This document shows, piece by piece, positions 7,682 to 15,683 of a stretch of DNA of 20,665 nucleotides. A program made the translations under genes and the position numbers. This DNA comes from ChocPot-Mid sp043804925 (GTDB taxonomy: Bacteria > Bacteroidota > Ignavibacteria > Kapaibacteriales > UBA2268): positions 1-20,665 of the forward strand of contig JAZDIP010000085.1 of NCBI GenBank assembly GCA_043804925.1, in the 5' to 3' direction. The notes under the pieces are model-generated. The model was not told the DNA's origin and did not search any database. It worked only from the letters and a program-made list of their open reading frames with translations. Positions within the stretch are counted from its first letter, which is position 1. Each line of letters begins with the position of its first letter.

Positions 7682-8870
7682 TACTAAAATACTGGATTTG
7701 GTCAGCGGTGATTTATCACCTGACAACGAAGAAGAAATATATTTTGCACTCGCATCGAATGATGGATTGAGAAATGACGCAAGAGAAATTTTTGCATTGA
7801 AATCCGCAATACGAACAAATTCCTCATCGTTTTTTCCACCCTCTTATTTGAAGGATAATATATACAATTCAGTGTCATCAACCATTTTCCCGGGTAAAAT
7901 ATTGCCTAAAAAAAGGAATAAATCCAAAAAGGCATTGTATTTTTCAGCAGGAGTTATCAGTACAATATTAATATTTTTATTTTCAAATTTGATTGGATTT
8001 AGATTTGAAAAATTGAATGATATGGGAAATGCCAGGCAAATAATTGAAAAACCAATTAGCCATATTGAAAGTAATAATATCGCCATTTCAGGTAAAGAGG
8101 CAAGACCGATACAAAGGAAAAGTATAATAAATATAGGAACAAATAAAATTATTACGGAAAGTGAACTTACAACGGAATCCTTTAATGAACTAAACACAAC
8201 TGATTTATATTTAACTGAAAAAATCGCCAAAAATCTGAATATCGAATATGCTTCATCAGATAATTATTTTATGGATGAATTTCAAATACCAAGATTTAAA
8301 AATGATATATCTAATACATTAATATTTCCTCCAAATACAATAAATTCATTGGAGGAAAATTTTATGGAACCATACAATATGTTAATATCTTTTTCGGGAG
8401 CTCAAAGCTGGTTTTTCTCATCTAATCCGGCTCCTTCACAGAATTCGAGCATCATGAATAATGGCTCACTGGCTATTTATTATAAGTTATCCGATTATTT
8501 TGCATTGGGTGGAGAGTTGCGAATGGAGACATTTGGGCAAAGAGCATTCTTACCCGACACAACCATGATAAACAAATATGGGGAACAGTTGACTTACGAA
8601 AGACAAGAAGATTTTCTTACTTCAGGTGTATCATTATTTATAACCTCAAAAAACAAAGATGGTCTATTCCCTGATGGAAAAATTACATTAGGTTATGCAT
8701 CCTCAGGTATGATTTTACGTGTGATGAGCGGACTTGCATATCAGGTAAGCCCTAATTATTTTATGGAAGCCGGCATTGAATATAATGATTGCTTTTATAA
8801 AACAGTTGACGATAGAACGGCAAACTCAAGAAAGCTGAATTTTGTTTATAGTATTTATTATTCCTTTTGA
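7671..8870 (+). CDS. Probable dual membrane-spanning anti-sigma factor with C-terminal outer-membrane barrel
   Basis: The 399-residue protein has four parts. Residues 1-80 form a cytoplasmic domain opening 'ILDLVSGDLSPDNEEEI', the usual first helix of anti-sigma domains, but no zinc HxxxCxxC motif is present. A basic stretch (79-87) leads into one membrane helix (about 88-110). Residues 111-231 are a polar, low-complexity linker of a length suited to crossing the periplasm. Residues 232-399 alternate hydrophobic and polar residues as amphipathic strands ('LAIYYKLSDYFALGGELRM', 'YFMEAGIEYND') and end in YYSF, the C-terminal aromatic signal used by the BAM machinery. About eight strands fit. 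This order matches the Dma class described in Bacteroides thetaiotaomicron. The start overlaps the sigma gene by 11 bases and has no clear ribosome site, which indicates coupling. The topology is predicted, not proven. Confidence 0.8.
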   Translation: MEYNTKILDLVSGDLSPDNEEEIYFALASNDGLRNDAREIFALKSAIRTNSSSFFPPSYLKDNIYNSVSSTIFPGKILPKKRNKSKKALYFSAGVISTILIFLFSNLIGFRFEKLNDMGNARQIIEKPISHIESNNIAISGKEARPIQRKSIINIGTNKIITESELTTESFNELNTTDLYLTEKIAKNLNIEYASSDNYFMDEFQIPRFKNDISNTLIFPPNTINSLEENFMEPYNMLISFSGAQSWFFSSNPAPSQNSSIMNNGSLAIYYKLSDYFALGGELRMETFGQRAFLPDTTMINKYGEQLTYERQEDFLTSGVSLFITSKNKDGLFPDGKITLGYASSGMILRVMSGLAYQVSPNYFMEAGIEYNDCFYKTVDDRTANSRKLNFVYSIYYSF

Positions 8871-8942
8871 TAAGTTAATAATGAACTTTTCTTTAAGGAA
8901 GCAACCATTCGAAAAATATTATTAATCATATAGGACAAAGAA

Positions 8943-9698
8943 ATGTTAATTAAAAAGTTTATAGTATTATTAACCATGATATTCCTTAGCAATATGAGCA
9001 GTAGTGCAAATTCACGTTTCCCTGGTGAATGGAGTTTCATGCTCGACGGAAATATTTTTACGAATTATGGCATATCACCTTCTATGTTAGGTACAATGGA
9101 AGAATTTTATACCGAATTCGAAGAAACTTATGAAAATTCAAAATACCCTTTCAGTAATGACGACATATTTTCATCAAATTTACGGGGGCAAATCGCATAC
9201 AGATTTCCTGAATCAGCAATAAGCATTTATTTCAATCTCGGAAGTACATATTTTCTAACACCAAAATATTATTTTTTTGAAGGTACTGACCGTGTTTCGT
9301 TATTTATTGGTACGTTCACACCCGGAATCGAGTATTGTTTTGGTGAAAGCGAGGACCTTTGGAATGTTTTTGGCAGAGCAGGAATTTGTTTTTCAAGTAT
9401 TGGCAGTACCGTTTATTATTTAAGCCAGAAAATTCGTTTAACCGGATTATACAGAATCGGATTTGAAACTGAAATCGGTGGAAGACTCAATATTCCAAGA
9501 ACACCGGTTTCCATAGAAATAATTACAAATTATACCAATTCAAATTTGTTTTTAAAGAATTATCAAACTCCTGCCCTGAAACCGCCACAACTTATTTTTG
9601 ACAGAGATATTAATGACGGAGCAGGAGGAACAATTAATTCCGGTGATAAAACAATTGATTTCCTTTGTTTTAAAATTGGCGCCCGGCTCTGGTTTTAA
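8943..9698 (+). CDS. Predicted outer-membrane beta-barrel protein
   Basis: A signal peptide (basic residues 4-5, hydrophobic 6-17, cleavage near 'SSSANS') leads into 225 residues that alternate in amphipathic strands such as 'SLFIGTFTPGIEYCFG', 'LTGLYRIGFETEIGGRLN' and 'FLCFKIGARLWF'. The final phenylalanine fits BAM recognition. About eight to ten strands are plausible, the size of a small barrel. No specific family was recognised. AGGA at 8932-8935 lies seven bases before the ATG. The gene starts 72 bases after the anti-sigma gene and 31 bases before the next, so it is probably in the same operon. It may be a target of, or partner in, the same envelope signalling. Confidence 0.8.
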   Translation: MLIKKFIVLLTMIFLSNMSSSANSRFPGEWSFMLDGNIFTNYGISPSMLGTMEEFYTEFEETYENSKYPFSNDDIFSSNLRGQIAYRFPESAISIYFNLGSTYFLTPKYYFFEGTDRVSLFIGTFTPGIEYCFGESEDLWNVFGRAGICFSSIGSTVYYLSQKIRLTGLYRIGFETEIGGRLNIPRTPVSIEIITNYTNSNLFLKNYQTPALKPPQLIFDRDINDGAGGTINSGDKTIDFLCFKIGARLWF

Positions 9699-9729
9699 AG
9701 ATTTTTTTATAATAAAATAGGTTACGAAA

Positions 9730-10794
9730 ATGAAAAGTAAAACAGTAATATTGATTGTAATAATAAGTATGTTTTTGTCCTGCGAAAATAATTCTGAGTT
9801 TGAGTATTATCATTATAGCTGGGAAAAACAGGTGTCGAACACAACATTAACATTGAACGATATAGCATTTACCGATTCACTTACAGGATGGGTTTGCGGA
9901 GAATATGGTATCTTACTAACAACAACAGATGCCGGATTAACATGGATTCAAAAAGATGATTTACTTAATAAAACAAACTTAAATAAAATATTTTTTACTG
10001 AACCGGAAATCGGATTTGTTTTAGGAGATTATGAAGCATATAAAACTTCCGACGGAGGCGATACATGGATATCAATTTTTGTAAGGGACAGCAGTATTAA
10101 CCTCTTCGATATGCAGTTTTTGAATTCTAAAACGGGTTGGATTTGCAGTATGGATATTTATAAAACGACAAATGGCGGAGATAACTGGGAGATTGTCACG
10201 CCTAAAAAGGATTCGTCAATAATAATTGTATGGCTTAGTTATTTTGTTGATGAATTCAATGGTTTCGGTTTTTGTAGAGTTTTTGATACTACGGAAAACA
10301 TGTCTGATTCTTATTTAGCAGAAATGAGAACAATTGACGGTGGTGAAAACTGGGAATTTATTAATAAGGATTATTGGACATCATTATTCGGACCCACGCA
10401 ATATTATTTTGTTTCTCCTCAAATTGGTTTTAAAGTATTTGACTTTCGAAATATTGAAAAGACTACAAATTCCGGAGATGAATGGTTAAGTATTTATAAC
10501 AATGTACCCTTCTCTTTGCATGACCATGGAACATCATTATATAGACCATTCAAATTAATTTATCATAATAATGAAAATTTAATTATAACGGGCAATGATA
10601 TGTCATATACTAAAAAGTATATTGGCTATATATCCCGTAGTACGAATTTAGGAGAAAGCTGGAAATCGTATCAAACGGGAATGTATGGGAAAATTAATTC
10701 GGGATATTTCATAAACGATAATACCGGTTGGTTGGTTGGCGACCAGGGATTAATCTTGAAGACAACAAATGGTGGTAAATATTATTTTGATTGA
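9730..10794 (+). CDS. Lipoprotein with YCF48/BNR-type beta-propeller
   Basis: The N-terminus is a lipoprotein signal ending in the lipobox FLSC, with acylated C18. The body is made of repeats carrying a 'T(D/N)xGxxW' box, seen seven times in forms such as TDAGLTW, SDGGDTW, TNGGDNW, IDGGENW, TNSGDEW, TNLGESW and a final TNGGKYY. Each is preceded by a 'TGWVCGEYG'-like strand. This is the signature of the YCF48/HCF136 and BNR propeller group, and six or seven blades fit one complete propeller. In plants and cyanobacteria YCF48 assists photosystem II assembly, but in non-photosynthetic bacteria such proteins are common exported propellers with unknown ligands. It is the last gene of the sigma-factor operon and is followed directly by a hairpin terminator. 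Confidence 0.85.
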   Translation: MKSKTVILIVIISMFLSCENNSEFEYYHYSWEKQVSNTTLTLNDIAFTDSLTGWVCGEYGILLTTTDAGLTWIQKDDLLNKTNLNKIFFTEPEIGFVLGDYEAYKTSDGGDTWISIFVRDSSINLFDMQFLNSKTGWICSMDIYKTTNGGDNWEIVTPKKDSSIIIVWLSYFVDEFNGFGFCRVFDTTENMSDSYLAEMRTIDGGENWEFINKDYWTSLFGPTQYYFVSPQIGFKVFDFRNIEKTTNSGDEWLSIYNNVPFSLHDHGTSLYRPFKLIYHNNENLIITGNDMSYTKKYIGYISRSTNLGESWKSYQTGMYGKINSGYFINDNTGWLVGDQGLILKTTNGGKYYFD

Positions 10795-10797
10795 AAG

Positions 10798-10825
10798 AAA
10801 GCTGCTCTTTTTCTGGAACGGCTTT
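10798..10825. terminator. Hairpin terminator between convergent genes
   Basis: AAAGCTG pairs with CGGCTTT (one G-U pair) around a T-rich loop, three bases after the stop codon at 10794. It can serve the plus-strand operon and may also serve the minus-strand lipoprotein that ends at 10854. Its wording (GCTGCTCTTTTTCTGGAACGGC) is close to that of the hairpin at 11638-11666. Confidence 0.7.
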
Positions 10826-10853
10826 ATTATTTCAAATGTATATTAGACTTCCA

Positions 10854-11570
10854 TTATTTAATTTTATAATCTACAAGTATTGTTTCTCTCAAACCCGACG
10901 TATCAACAGAATATACCAAACCTATGCTTTTCGAATAGTAATCATAAGTTTTCGAGTCAATAGTCGCTAATGGAATTGGCATACCCGTTGCATCGGTCAT
11001 GAAACCTTTTTTGTAATAACTCCTTCTAATGCCAATTGCACGATATTCAATACCTCTAAGATTTAAATTTATAAAATCAGTTAATTGAAATGAATTTTTA
11101 TATTCAATACCATACATATCTCCACTGACAATTGTATCTAAAATAATATATTCCTTATTATCTCCAAAATCGGCTTCGATTTGCCATAAACTATCCATAT
11201 ATCCGACTTGGGCATAACGTTTGTATTGGAAAAGATTATTGTTATCTGAATAGTAGTAAAGATTTTTCTCCATAATTTTTCCTGAAACGAGTGTTCTTTT
11301 TCTTAAAAATTTAGTGCATAATTCATTATAATAAACCGTATCGCAAACAACAGTAATGGAATCTTTAAAATTTAACTTTATGGGTTGTAAATTTGTATCC
11401 AGTTCATAACCTTCATAAACCCACCAAGAGCCAACAGTAAGAGGAAAATATTCAGAACTTTGTAAATGAGGTTCCTTGTCAAAAGGTGAGTTGGGATACC
11501 TTTCACCACAGGAAAAAATAAAAATTATGGTGGCAAACAATATTCCCGATATTAAAGTTTTGTTTTTCAT
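10854..11570 (-). CDS. Lipoprotein of unknown function (238 aa)
   Basis: A lipoprotein signal with lipobox IFSC marks this as a membrane-anchored exported protein. The mature part contains 'YFPLTVGSWWVYEGYE', a short motif common at the start of the globular domain in many small lipoproteins of this bacterial group, then mostly predicted beta strands with many tyrosines. No enzyme motif was seen. The start is taken as ATG at 11570 because GAGG lies nine bases upstream; the TTG codons at 11579 and 11576 lie directly against that site and are unlikely to be used. It converges with the plus-strand operon ending at 10794 and is not closely linked to the protease upstream. Confidence 0.8.
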   Translation of the reverse strand: MKNKTLISGILFATIIFIFSCGERYPNSPFDKEPHLQSSEYFPLTVGSWWVYEGYELDTNLQPIKLNFKDSITVVCDTVYYNELCTKFLRKRTLVSGKIMEKNLYYYSDNNNLFQYKRYAQVGYMDSLWQIEADFGDNKEYIILDTIVSGDMYGIEYKNSFQLTDFINLNLRGIEYRAIGIRRSYYKKGFMTDATGMPIPLATIDSKTYDYYSKSIGLVYSVDTSGLRETILVDYKIK

Positions 11571-11637
11571 TTTCAACAACCTCGAAACTTTATAATTACT
11601 TTATGAGTTAAATTACGAAAAAAATCTTTTTAAACAA

Positions 11638-11666
11638 AAAGCCGCTCCTTTTTCGGAAGCAGCTTT
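11638..11666 (-). terminator. Hairpin terminator downstream of the protease gene
   Basis: AAAGC pairs with GCTTT and the inner GCT-CC with GG-A-AGC, around a short T-rich loop. The run of A residues on its left reads as a T tract on the minus strand, as expected for rho-independent termination of the minus-strand gene ending at 11763, 96 bases upstream in the reading direction. Confidence 0.75.
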
Positions 11667-11717
11667 GTTAGTTCATAAGAAATCATCTCAATGTGATTAT
11701 TCTGATTTTTTTTCATT

Positions 11718-11740
11718 CTGTCAGATGTTACATCAGGCAG
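11718..11740. repeat. 23-base palindromic intergenic element, copy 1
   Basis: CTGTCAGATGTTACATCAGGCAG is an imperfect palindrome. It differs from the element at 19147-19169 at only two positions (21 of 23 identical), one of which is the central T/A. It lies between the protease stop and its terminator. Confidence 0.75.
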
Positions 11741-11762
11741 CAAAGTTCTAAGTTAATTATTT

Positions 11763-14204
11763 TTATCTGCAAATAATAAATTTCTGAAATGTGAAATTTT
11801 CGCCATATTGAAATTTAATAAAATATAATCCTGAATAATAGGAACTTATATCTATGTAAACTAATCCGTTATTTAAATTTTTATTTACAACGAAATTTTT
11901 TAACTCCATACCTTGAGAATTATAGATTGTGATAAAAATAACATTTGAATGGTTCCGTGGAAATTGTATTGTTAATTTATCGTTAGCAGGATTTGGGTAA
12001 ACGAGAAAATACTGAGAGAGTTCATCATCAACATTTGTTGTTGGTATACAAAAACGTACTGGTTTTGACGGCACAAAATCACATCCCTTGATAACAAATA
12101 AAATCTTTCCTTCATTATCTCTTATTATTGCTGCAGTATCTCTTTCCATTCCAACACCATCCCAATCATAAGGAAAGATTGTATAACAACCGGGAGGTAA
12201 GCATAAATCATTGTAATACCCTTCGTCCTCATCGAAATCACCATATAAAACAATATCGTCTTTCCAGTCTCTTAGATAAAAATAATACCCATAACTTTCT
12301 ATCGGGGGGATTTCAATATTAATTACCTTTGGCGAGGGTATGACATAAAAAGATTTTTCGAAGACATTATCTTCAGGTGTTTTCTCTTCTTGGATATTAT
12401 TATAATTTACTATCTCAGCTTTTATATTGTTTTTCCCAAAATTTAGATTATTCAAATCCGTGGAATAAATAAAACCGGAACGTGGTCTTAAATATTCAAA
12501 AGTTGTGTCTTTATTTGCCCCATTAAAAGTATATTGTATTTTGACATTTGATGCGAATAAAGAGCCGTCATTTATTAAATAAACAACACCTTCTTCTTCA
12601 GGATGTTGGTCATTGCATAAAAAAACACTATCCCTACCGTATGAAATTCCTAAATAAATCGAGAGTGCATATTCAGGAATAAATGGGATACTGAAACGTG
12701 AGTAATTCATATACATCAGCTCTGATTTTTCTGTTAAATATTCCAAGCCATTATTATACATTAGTATACTGTATTCTCCATTATTTCCTCCTTCCAATTC
12801 CATACGATATTGACCGGGTGTCAAGCACAATTTTTCTTTGATTTCTTTATAAGAATTGCCTGTATTATAATATCCGAAAGCTATAGCTCTTTGAAACGGA
12901 TATTTCGTTAATGTCCATCTTTGATCATCATACATACCCTTGAAATTAAAAATAAGTTTAGCTGTATCGGGAACTATTAAAGCAAATGTTCCTGAACTGG
13001 TGGAATTTTCTAATGGAACATTATGTCCATTAGGATTGCTAACAGTTACTTCAAAATAATATTTACCTGTATCGAGTGTGAATTTTTTTTCTATGTCTAT
13101 GTGTTTACTTCCTTTTGATGGCAAACTTTTATTAAATGAAATTAAAGAATTCACAGAATCAATCAAATAATCCTTGTTAAATCCGACTTTAACGGTTAAT
13201 AAAAAACTTTCTAATGAATTAATTCCAAAATTTCTGATAAAAACATTTCCGAAATAAATTTCAGGTTTGCATGTACAAATTGTATCTTCTAATTCAAGAT
13301 TAATTATTTCTACATTATCGGATTGAATTGGATTTATATTCATCCCGATTTTTGTGTTGTCCATGATAAAATTATAATAATAAGGTACACGTGTATATAC
13401 GTTGGGATTTTTCGGAGCAGCACAGTGATAACCCCATGAAGTGATACCTGCAAGCACCCAATTGCCTGTACTATCCTTCACTGCTAAAGGTCCGCCGCTA
13501 TCACCCCTGCACGCATCCGGTCCCCCTTGTTCTTTGCCGGTTGGGAGCATTCCTTCAGAAACCCTGATTCCTAAAGGTTCAGTTTCATCAAGCCATTCAT
13601 TTGCCTGTGAAATGGATATAATAGAAACTTCTGCTACCTGTAAGGTATCAGGTTGGTCCCACATATCATCTTGTATTACACCCCAGCCGGTAATTGTTCC
13701 AACTGTTCCAGGGTCAATTAAACCATTTAGTTCTTCGTCAGGAGCAAGAATTCTTATTACCGAAGCTCCCAATTTTGAAGTATCAACTGGGTAAGACAGT
13801 CTTAATAAAGCAATATCATTTTGCAAAGTCGAATCATTATAATCAGGATGAATTATTATATCTGAAATATCGAGGATTTGCCCTAATTGGGCATCACTCA
13901 ATGATGTTATTTCAACGGCAATTTTCCTTGTTCTGTATGTCTCACCGACGACACAATGGGCTGCCGTTAATATCCAATAAGTATCAATTATTGAACCACC
14001 GCAAATTTGGTATTCGATGTTATTAGAAGTATCTACAGTAAAAAGTGCAACTTGCCAGGGATAATCTTTTATATCTGCATTATCACCATAAACAATGTTG
14101 ATTTTATCCTTTTTATTATCATTTGCATTAATGTTTAGGTTATTAAAAATAAATATTAATGTGATTATGAAAATCACTAACATGTAAGAAAAGGACTTTT
14201 TCAT
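11763..14204 (-). CDS. Secreted trypsin-like serine protease (S1) with T9SS C-terminal sorting domain
   Basis: A signal peptide (1-28) precedes an S1 peptidase domain (about 38-280). The catalytic triad is complete: H83 in TAAHC, D130 in NDIALLRL and S236 in CRGDSGGPL. D230, six residues before the serine, marks trypsin-like cleavage after lysine or arginine. 'INIVYG' stands where activation cleavage is normal (IVGG in trypsin). Residues about 295-405 and 530-625 look like CARDB-type beta domains. Residues about 415-490 and 628-707 are a duplicated module sharing 'LCLxPGxY' and a following G-rich turn. The last 83 residues (731-813, 'YPNPANDKLTI', 'SGLYFIKF') are a type A T9SS sorting domain, so it should be exported by the type IX system and anchored or released at the surface. 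GGAG at 14210-14213 supports the start. Confidence 0.93.
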   Translation of the reverse strand: MKKSFSYMLVIFIITLIFIFNNLNINANDNKKDKINIVYGDNADIKDYPWQVALFTVDTSNNIEYQICGGSIIDTYWILTAAHCVVGETYRTRKIAVEITSLSDAQLGQILDISDIIIHPDYNDSTLQNDIALLRLSYPVDTSKLGASVIRILAPDEELNGLIDPGTVGTITGWGVIQDDMWDQPDTLQVAEVSIISISQANEWLDETEPLGIRVSEGMLPTGKEQGGPDACRGDSGGPLAVKDSTGNWVLAGITSWGYHCAAPKNPNVYTRVPYYYNFIMDNTKIGMNINPIQSDNVEIINLELEDTICTCKPEIYFGNVFIRNFGINSLESFLLTVKVGFNKDYLIDSVNSLISFNKSLPSKGSKHIDIEKKFTLDTGKYYFEVTVSNPNGHNVPLENSTSSGTFALIVPDTAKLIFNFKGMYDDQRWTLTKYPFQRAIAFGYYNTGNSYKEIKEKLCLTPGQYRMELEGGNNGEYSILMYNNGLEYLTEKSELMYMNYSRFSIPFIPEYALSIYLGISYGRDSVFLCNDQHPEEEGVVYLINDGSLFASNVKIQYTFNGANKDTTFEYLRPRSGFIYSTDLNNLNFGKNNIKAEIVNYNNIQEEKTPEDNVFEKSFYVIPSPKVINIEIPPIESYGYYFYLRDWKDDIVLYGDFDEDEGYYNDLCLPPGCYTIFPYDWDGVGMERDTAAIIRDNEGKILFVIKGCDFVPSKPVRFCIPTTNVDDELSQYFLVYPNPANDKLTIQFPRNHSNVIFITIYNSQGMELKNFVVNKNLNNGLVYIDISSYYSGLYFIKFQYGENFTFQKFIICR

Positions 14205-14545
14205 ATCTTCTCCGGTATATGTTATTTATTGTTACTTTATTTACCCTATGTTTTCTTCTGTTATAAAAAATATTGTTCCTTTTTAACCAAATCCATACCC
14301 ATTGCCAAAAGTCAAGCCGTGTTTTTTTCAAAAAATCCTGTGAAATGAATTTATTCTTACTTATTTAATTTTCAAATATATATATAAAAACCATACAATT
14401 ATAATTTTTTTTTATTTTCAAATTAATTATTTCTTATCTTTATTTAATATTCAGATTATTACCGAGTTGAATATTTTAACAAAAAAAGCCGCCCCCTACC
14501 GGAGACGGCTTTTCTAAAATACTAAAAAACTATAGAACTAAACTA
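14205..14545. other. Intergenic region between mdh and the protease gene
   Basis: This stretch should contain the promoter of the minus-strand protease gene and, at its right end, the mdh terminator. The middle (about 14335-14460) is very AT-rich with long T runs. I see no convincing small gene; a 62-codon minus-strand frame at 14143-14331 overlaps the protease start and lacks a ribosome site. Confidence 0.55.
14484..14513 (-). terminator. Rho-independent terminator of mdh
   Basis: AAAAGCCG and CGGCTTTT form a perfect eight-pair stem around a GC-rich centre (CCCCCTACCGGAGA). The A run on the left reads as a T tract on the minus strand. It lies 32 bases past the mdh stop codon and is the strongest terminator in the window. 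Confidence 0.9.
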
Positions 14546-15481
14546 CTATAACTTTATCAAAGCCATTGCTTCGTTATTAGTTTCAACAACATGGTCTGCT
14601 GAATTTTTGAGTAGCCCTTTTTCGGCATCATTCAATTTCAACTCAATAATCTTTTCGACACCATTCTTGCCTAATACTGCAGGAACACCGAGAACCATGT
14701 CTTTATATCCGTATTCGCCTTCGAGCATAACCGAACATGGTAGAATTCTCTTTTGGTCTTTAACCATAGATTCAACCATCTGTACAGCCGCTGCTGCCGG
14801 TGCATAGTATGCACTACCTGTTTTCAAATACTTAACGATTTCGCCGCCGCCGCCTGCAGTTCTTTTAACGATTTCGTCAATTTTGTCGGCAGGAAGAATA
14901 TCTGTCAGCGGGATTCCTGCAACTGTTGTAAATCTCGGTAGCGGAACCATTGTATCGCCATGACCGCCAAGAATCAATGCCTGAATGTCCTGCATCGAAT
15001 ATCCGGTTGCCATCGAAATAAATGAACGGTAGCGTGCTGTATCGAGGATACCAGCCATACCATATACTTTATTTCTCGGAAGACCCGTTATTTTCAAAGA
15101 AATGTAGGTCATAACATCCAATGGATTCGATACAATAATGTAGTATGCATTCGGAGAATATTGGAATGCACTCTTTATACATGATGAAACGATATTTGCA
15201 TTTGCAACTAACAAATCATCGCGGCTCATTCCCGGTTTACGAGCCAAGCCGGCAGTTTGAATCACTATGTCAGAATCTTTAGTCAATTCATAATTGTTAG
15301 TACCGAAAATTGTCGAATCGGATTCCCTGATTGGCATTGATTCATACATATCCAAAGCTTTTCCTTCGGGAATACCTTCGAGAATATCTACTACATAAAT
15401 CTCTTTTGCAAGTTCGTCATTAGCCAAAAGCTGGGCACATGTAGCACCGACATTTCCGGCTCCAATAACTGTAATTTTCAT
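14546..15481 (-). CDS. mdh: Malate dehydrogenase, NAD-dependent, LDH-like type
   Basis: This cytoplasmic enzyme interconverts malate and oxaloacetate in the TCA cycle. At 311 residues it is full length. The Rossmann motif GAGNVG is at 7-12, and D32 at the end of strand 2 ('YVVDI') indicates NAD over NADP. Substrate-binding R81 and R87 flank the mobile loop ('ARKPGMSR'), where arginine in place of LDH glutamine selects dicarboxylic malate. N119, D147 and R150 are present, and the catalytic H174 lies in GGHGDT. The sequence is of the LDH-like MDH group common in this phylum. AAGGA six bases before the ATG supports the start. Citrate synthase lies 202 bases upstream on the same strand. A strong terminator follows. 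A decayed copy of its 3' end is at 6911-6985. Confidence 0.97.
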   Translation of the reverse strand: MKITVIGAGNVGATCAQLLANDELAKEIYVVDILEGIPEGKALDMYESMPIRESDSTIFGTNNYELTKDSDIVIQTAGLARKPGMSRDDLLVANANIVSSCIKSAFQYSPNAYYIIVSNPLDVMTYISLKITGLPRNKVYGMAGILDTARYRSFISMATGYSMQDIQALILGGHGDTMVPLPRFTTVAGIPLTDILPADKIDEIVKRTAGGGGEIVKYLKTGSAYYAPAAAAVQMVESMVKDQKRILPCSVMLEGEYGYKDMVLGVPAVLGKNGVEKIIELKLNDAEKGLLKNSADHVVETNNEAMALIKL

Positions 15482-15561
15482 TTTTATTCCTTGTTATTTA
15501 TTTTCAAAATTGTTCATTAAAAACTTTCCGAAAGTTCAAAACTTTTAGAAAGTTTAGATAT

Positions 15562-15589
15562 ACAACCACAGGGTTAACCCTGTGGTTGT
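15562..15589. repeat. Perfect 28-base palindrome between citrate synthase and mdh
   Basis: ACAACCACAGGGTT is followed directly by its exact reverse complement, so each strand can fold into a 14-pair hairpin with no unpaired bases by sequence. The T-rich run after it is on the plus strand, where no gene ends, so it is not an ordinary terminator for citrate synthase. Immediately left of it are two related small inverted repeats (AACTTTCCGAAAGTT and AACTTTTAGAAAGTT). Confidence 0.85.
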
Positions 15590-15657
15590 TTCTTTTTCTG
15601 TCTTCCGTTGTCCATTACCCGTTTTAGGTTATCGGTTCAAAGTTCTTTAAATTCCCA

Positions 15658-15681
15658 ATTCGTAATTACTAATTCGTAATT
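15658..15681. repeat. AATTCGTAATTACT/AATTCGTAATTG direct repeat
   Basis: AATTCGTAATT occurs twice 14 bases apart, immediately after the citrate synthase stop. It resembles the GAATTA-type tract at 331-356. Bases 15598-15640 to its left (TCTTCCGTTGTCCATTACCCG...) have the same non-coding, phrase-like repeat character. Confidence 0.55.
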
Positions 15682-15683
15682 GA

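Noticed and set aside
13441..14026. Two plus-strand open frames inside the protease gene
   Set aside because: They are antisense shadows of the conserved S1 domain; the minus-strand frame has the complete catalytic triad.
14143..14331. Minus-strand open frame of 62 codons near the protease start
   Set aside because: It overlaps the protease signal-peptide coding in another frame, and has no ribosome site or recognisable motif.
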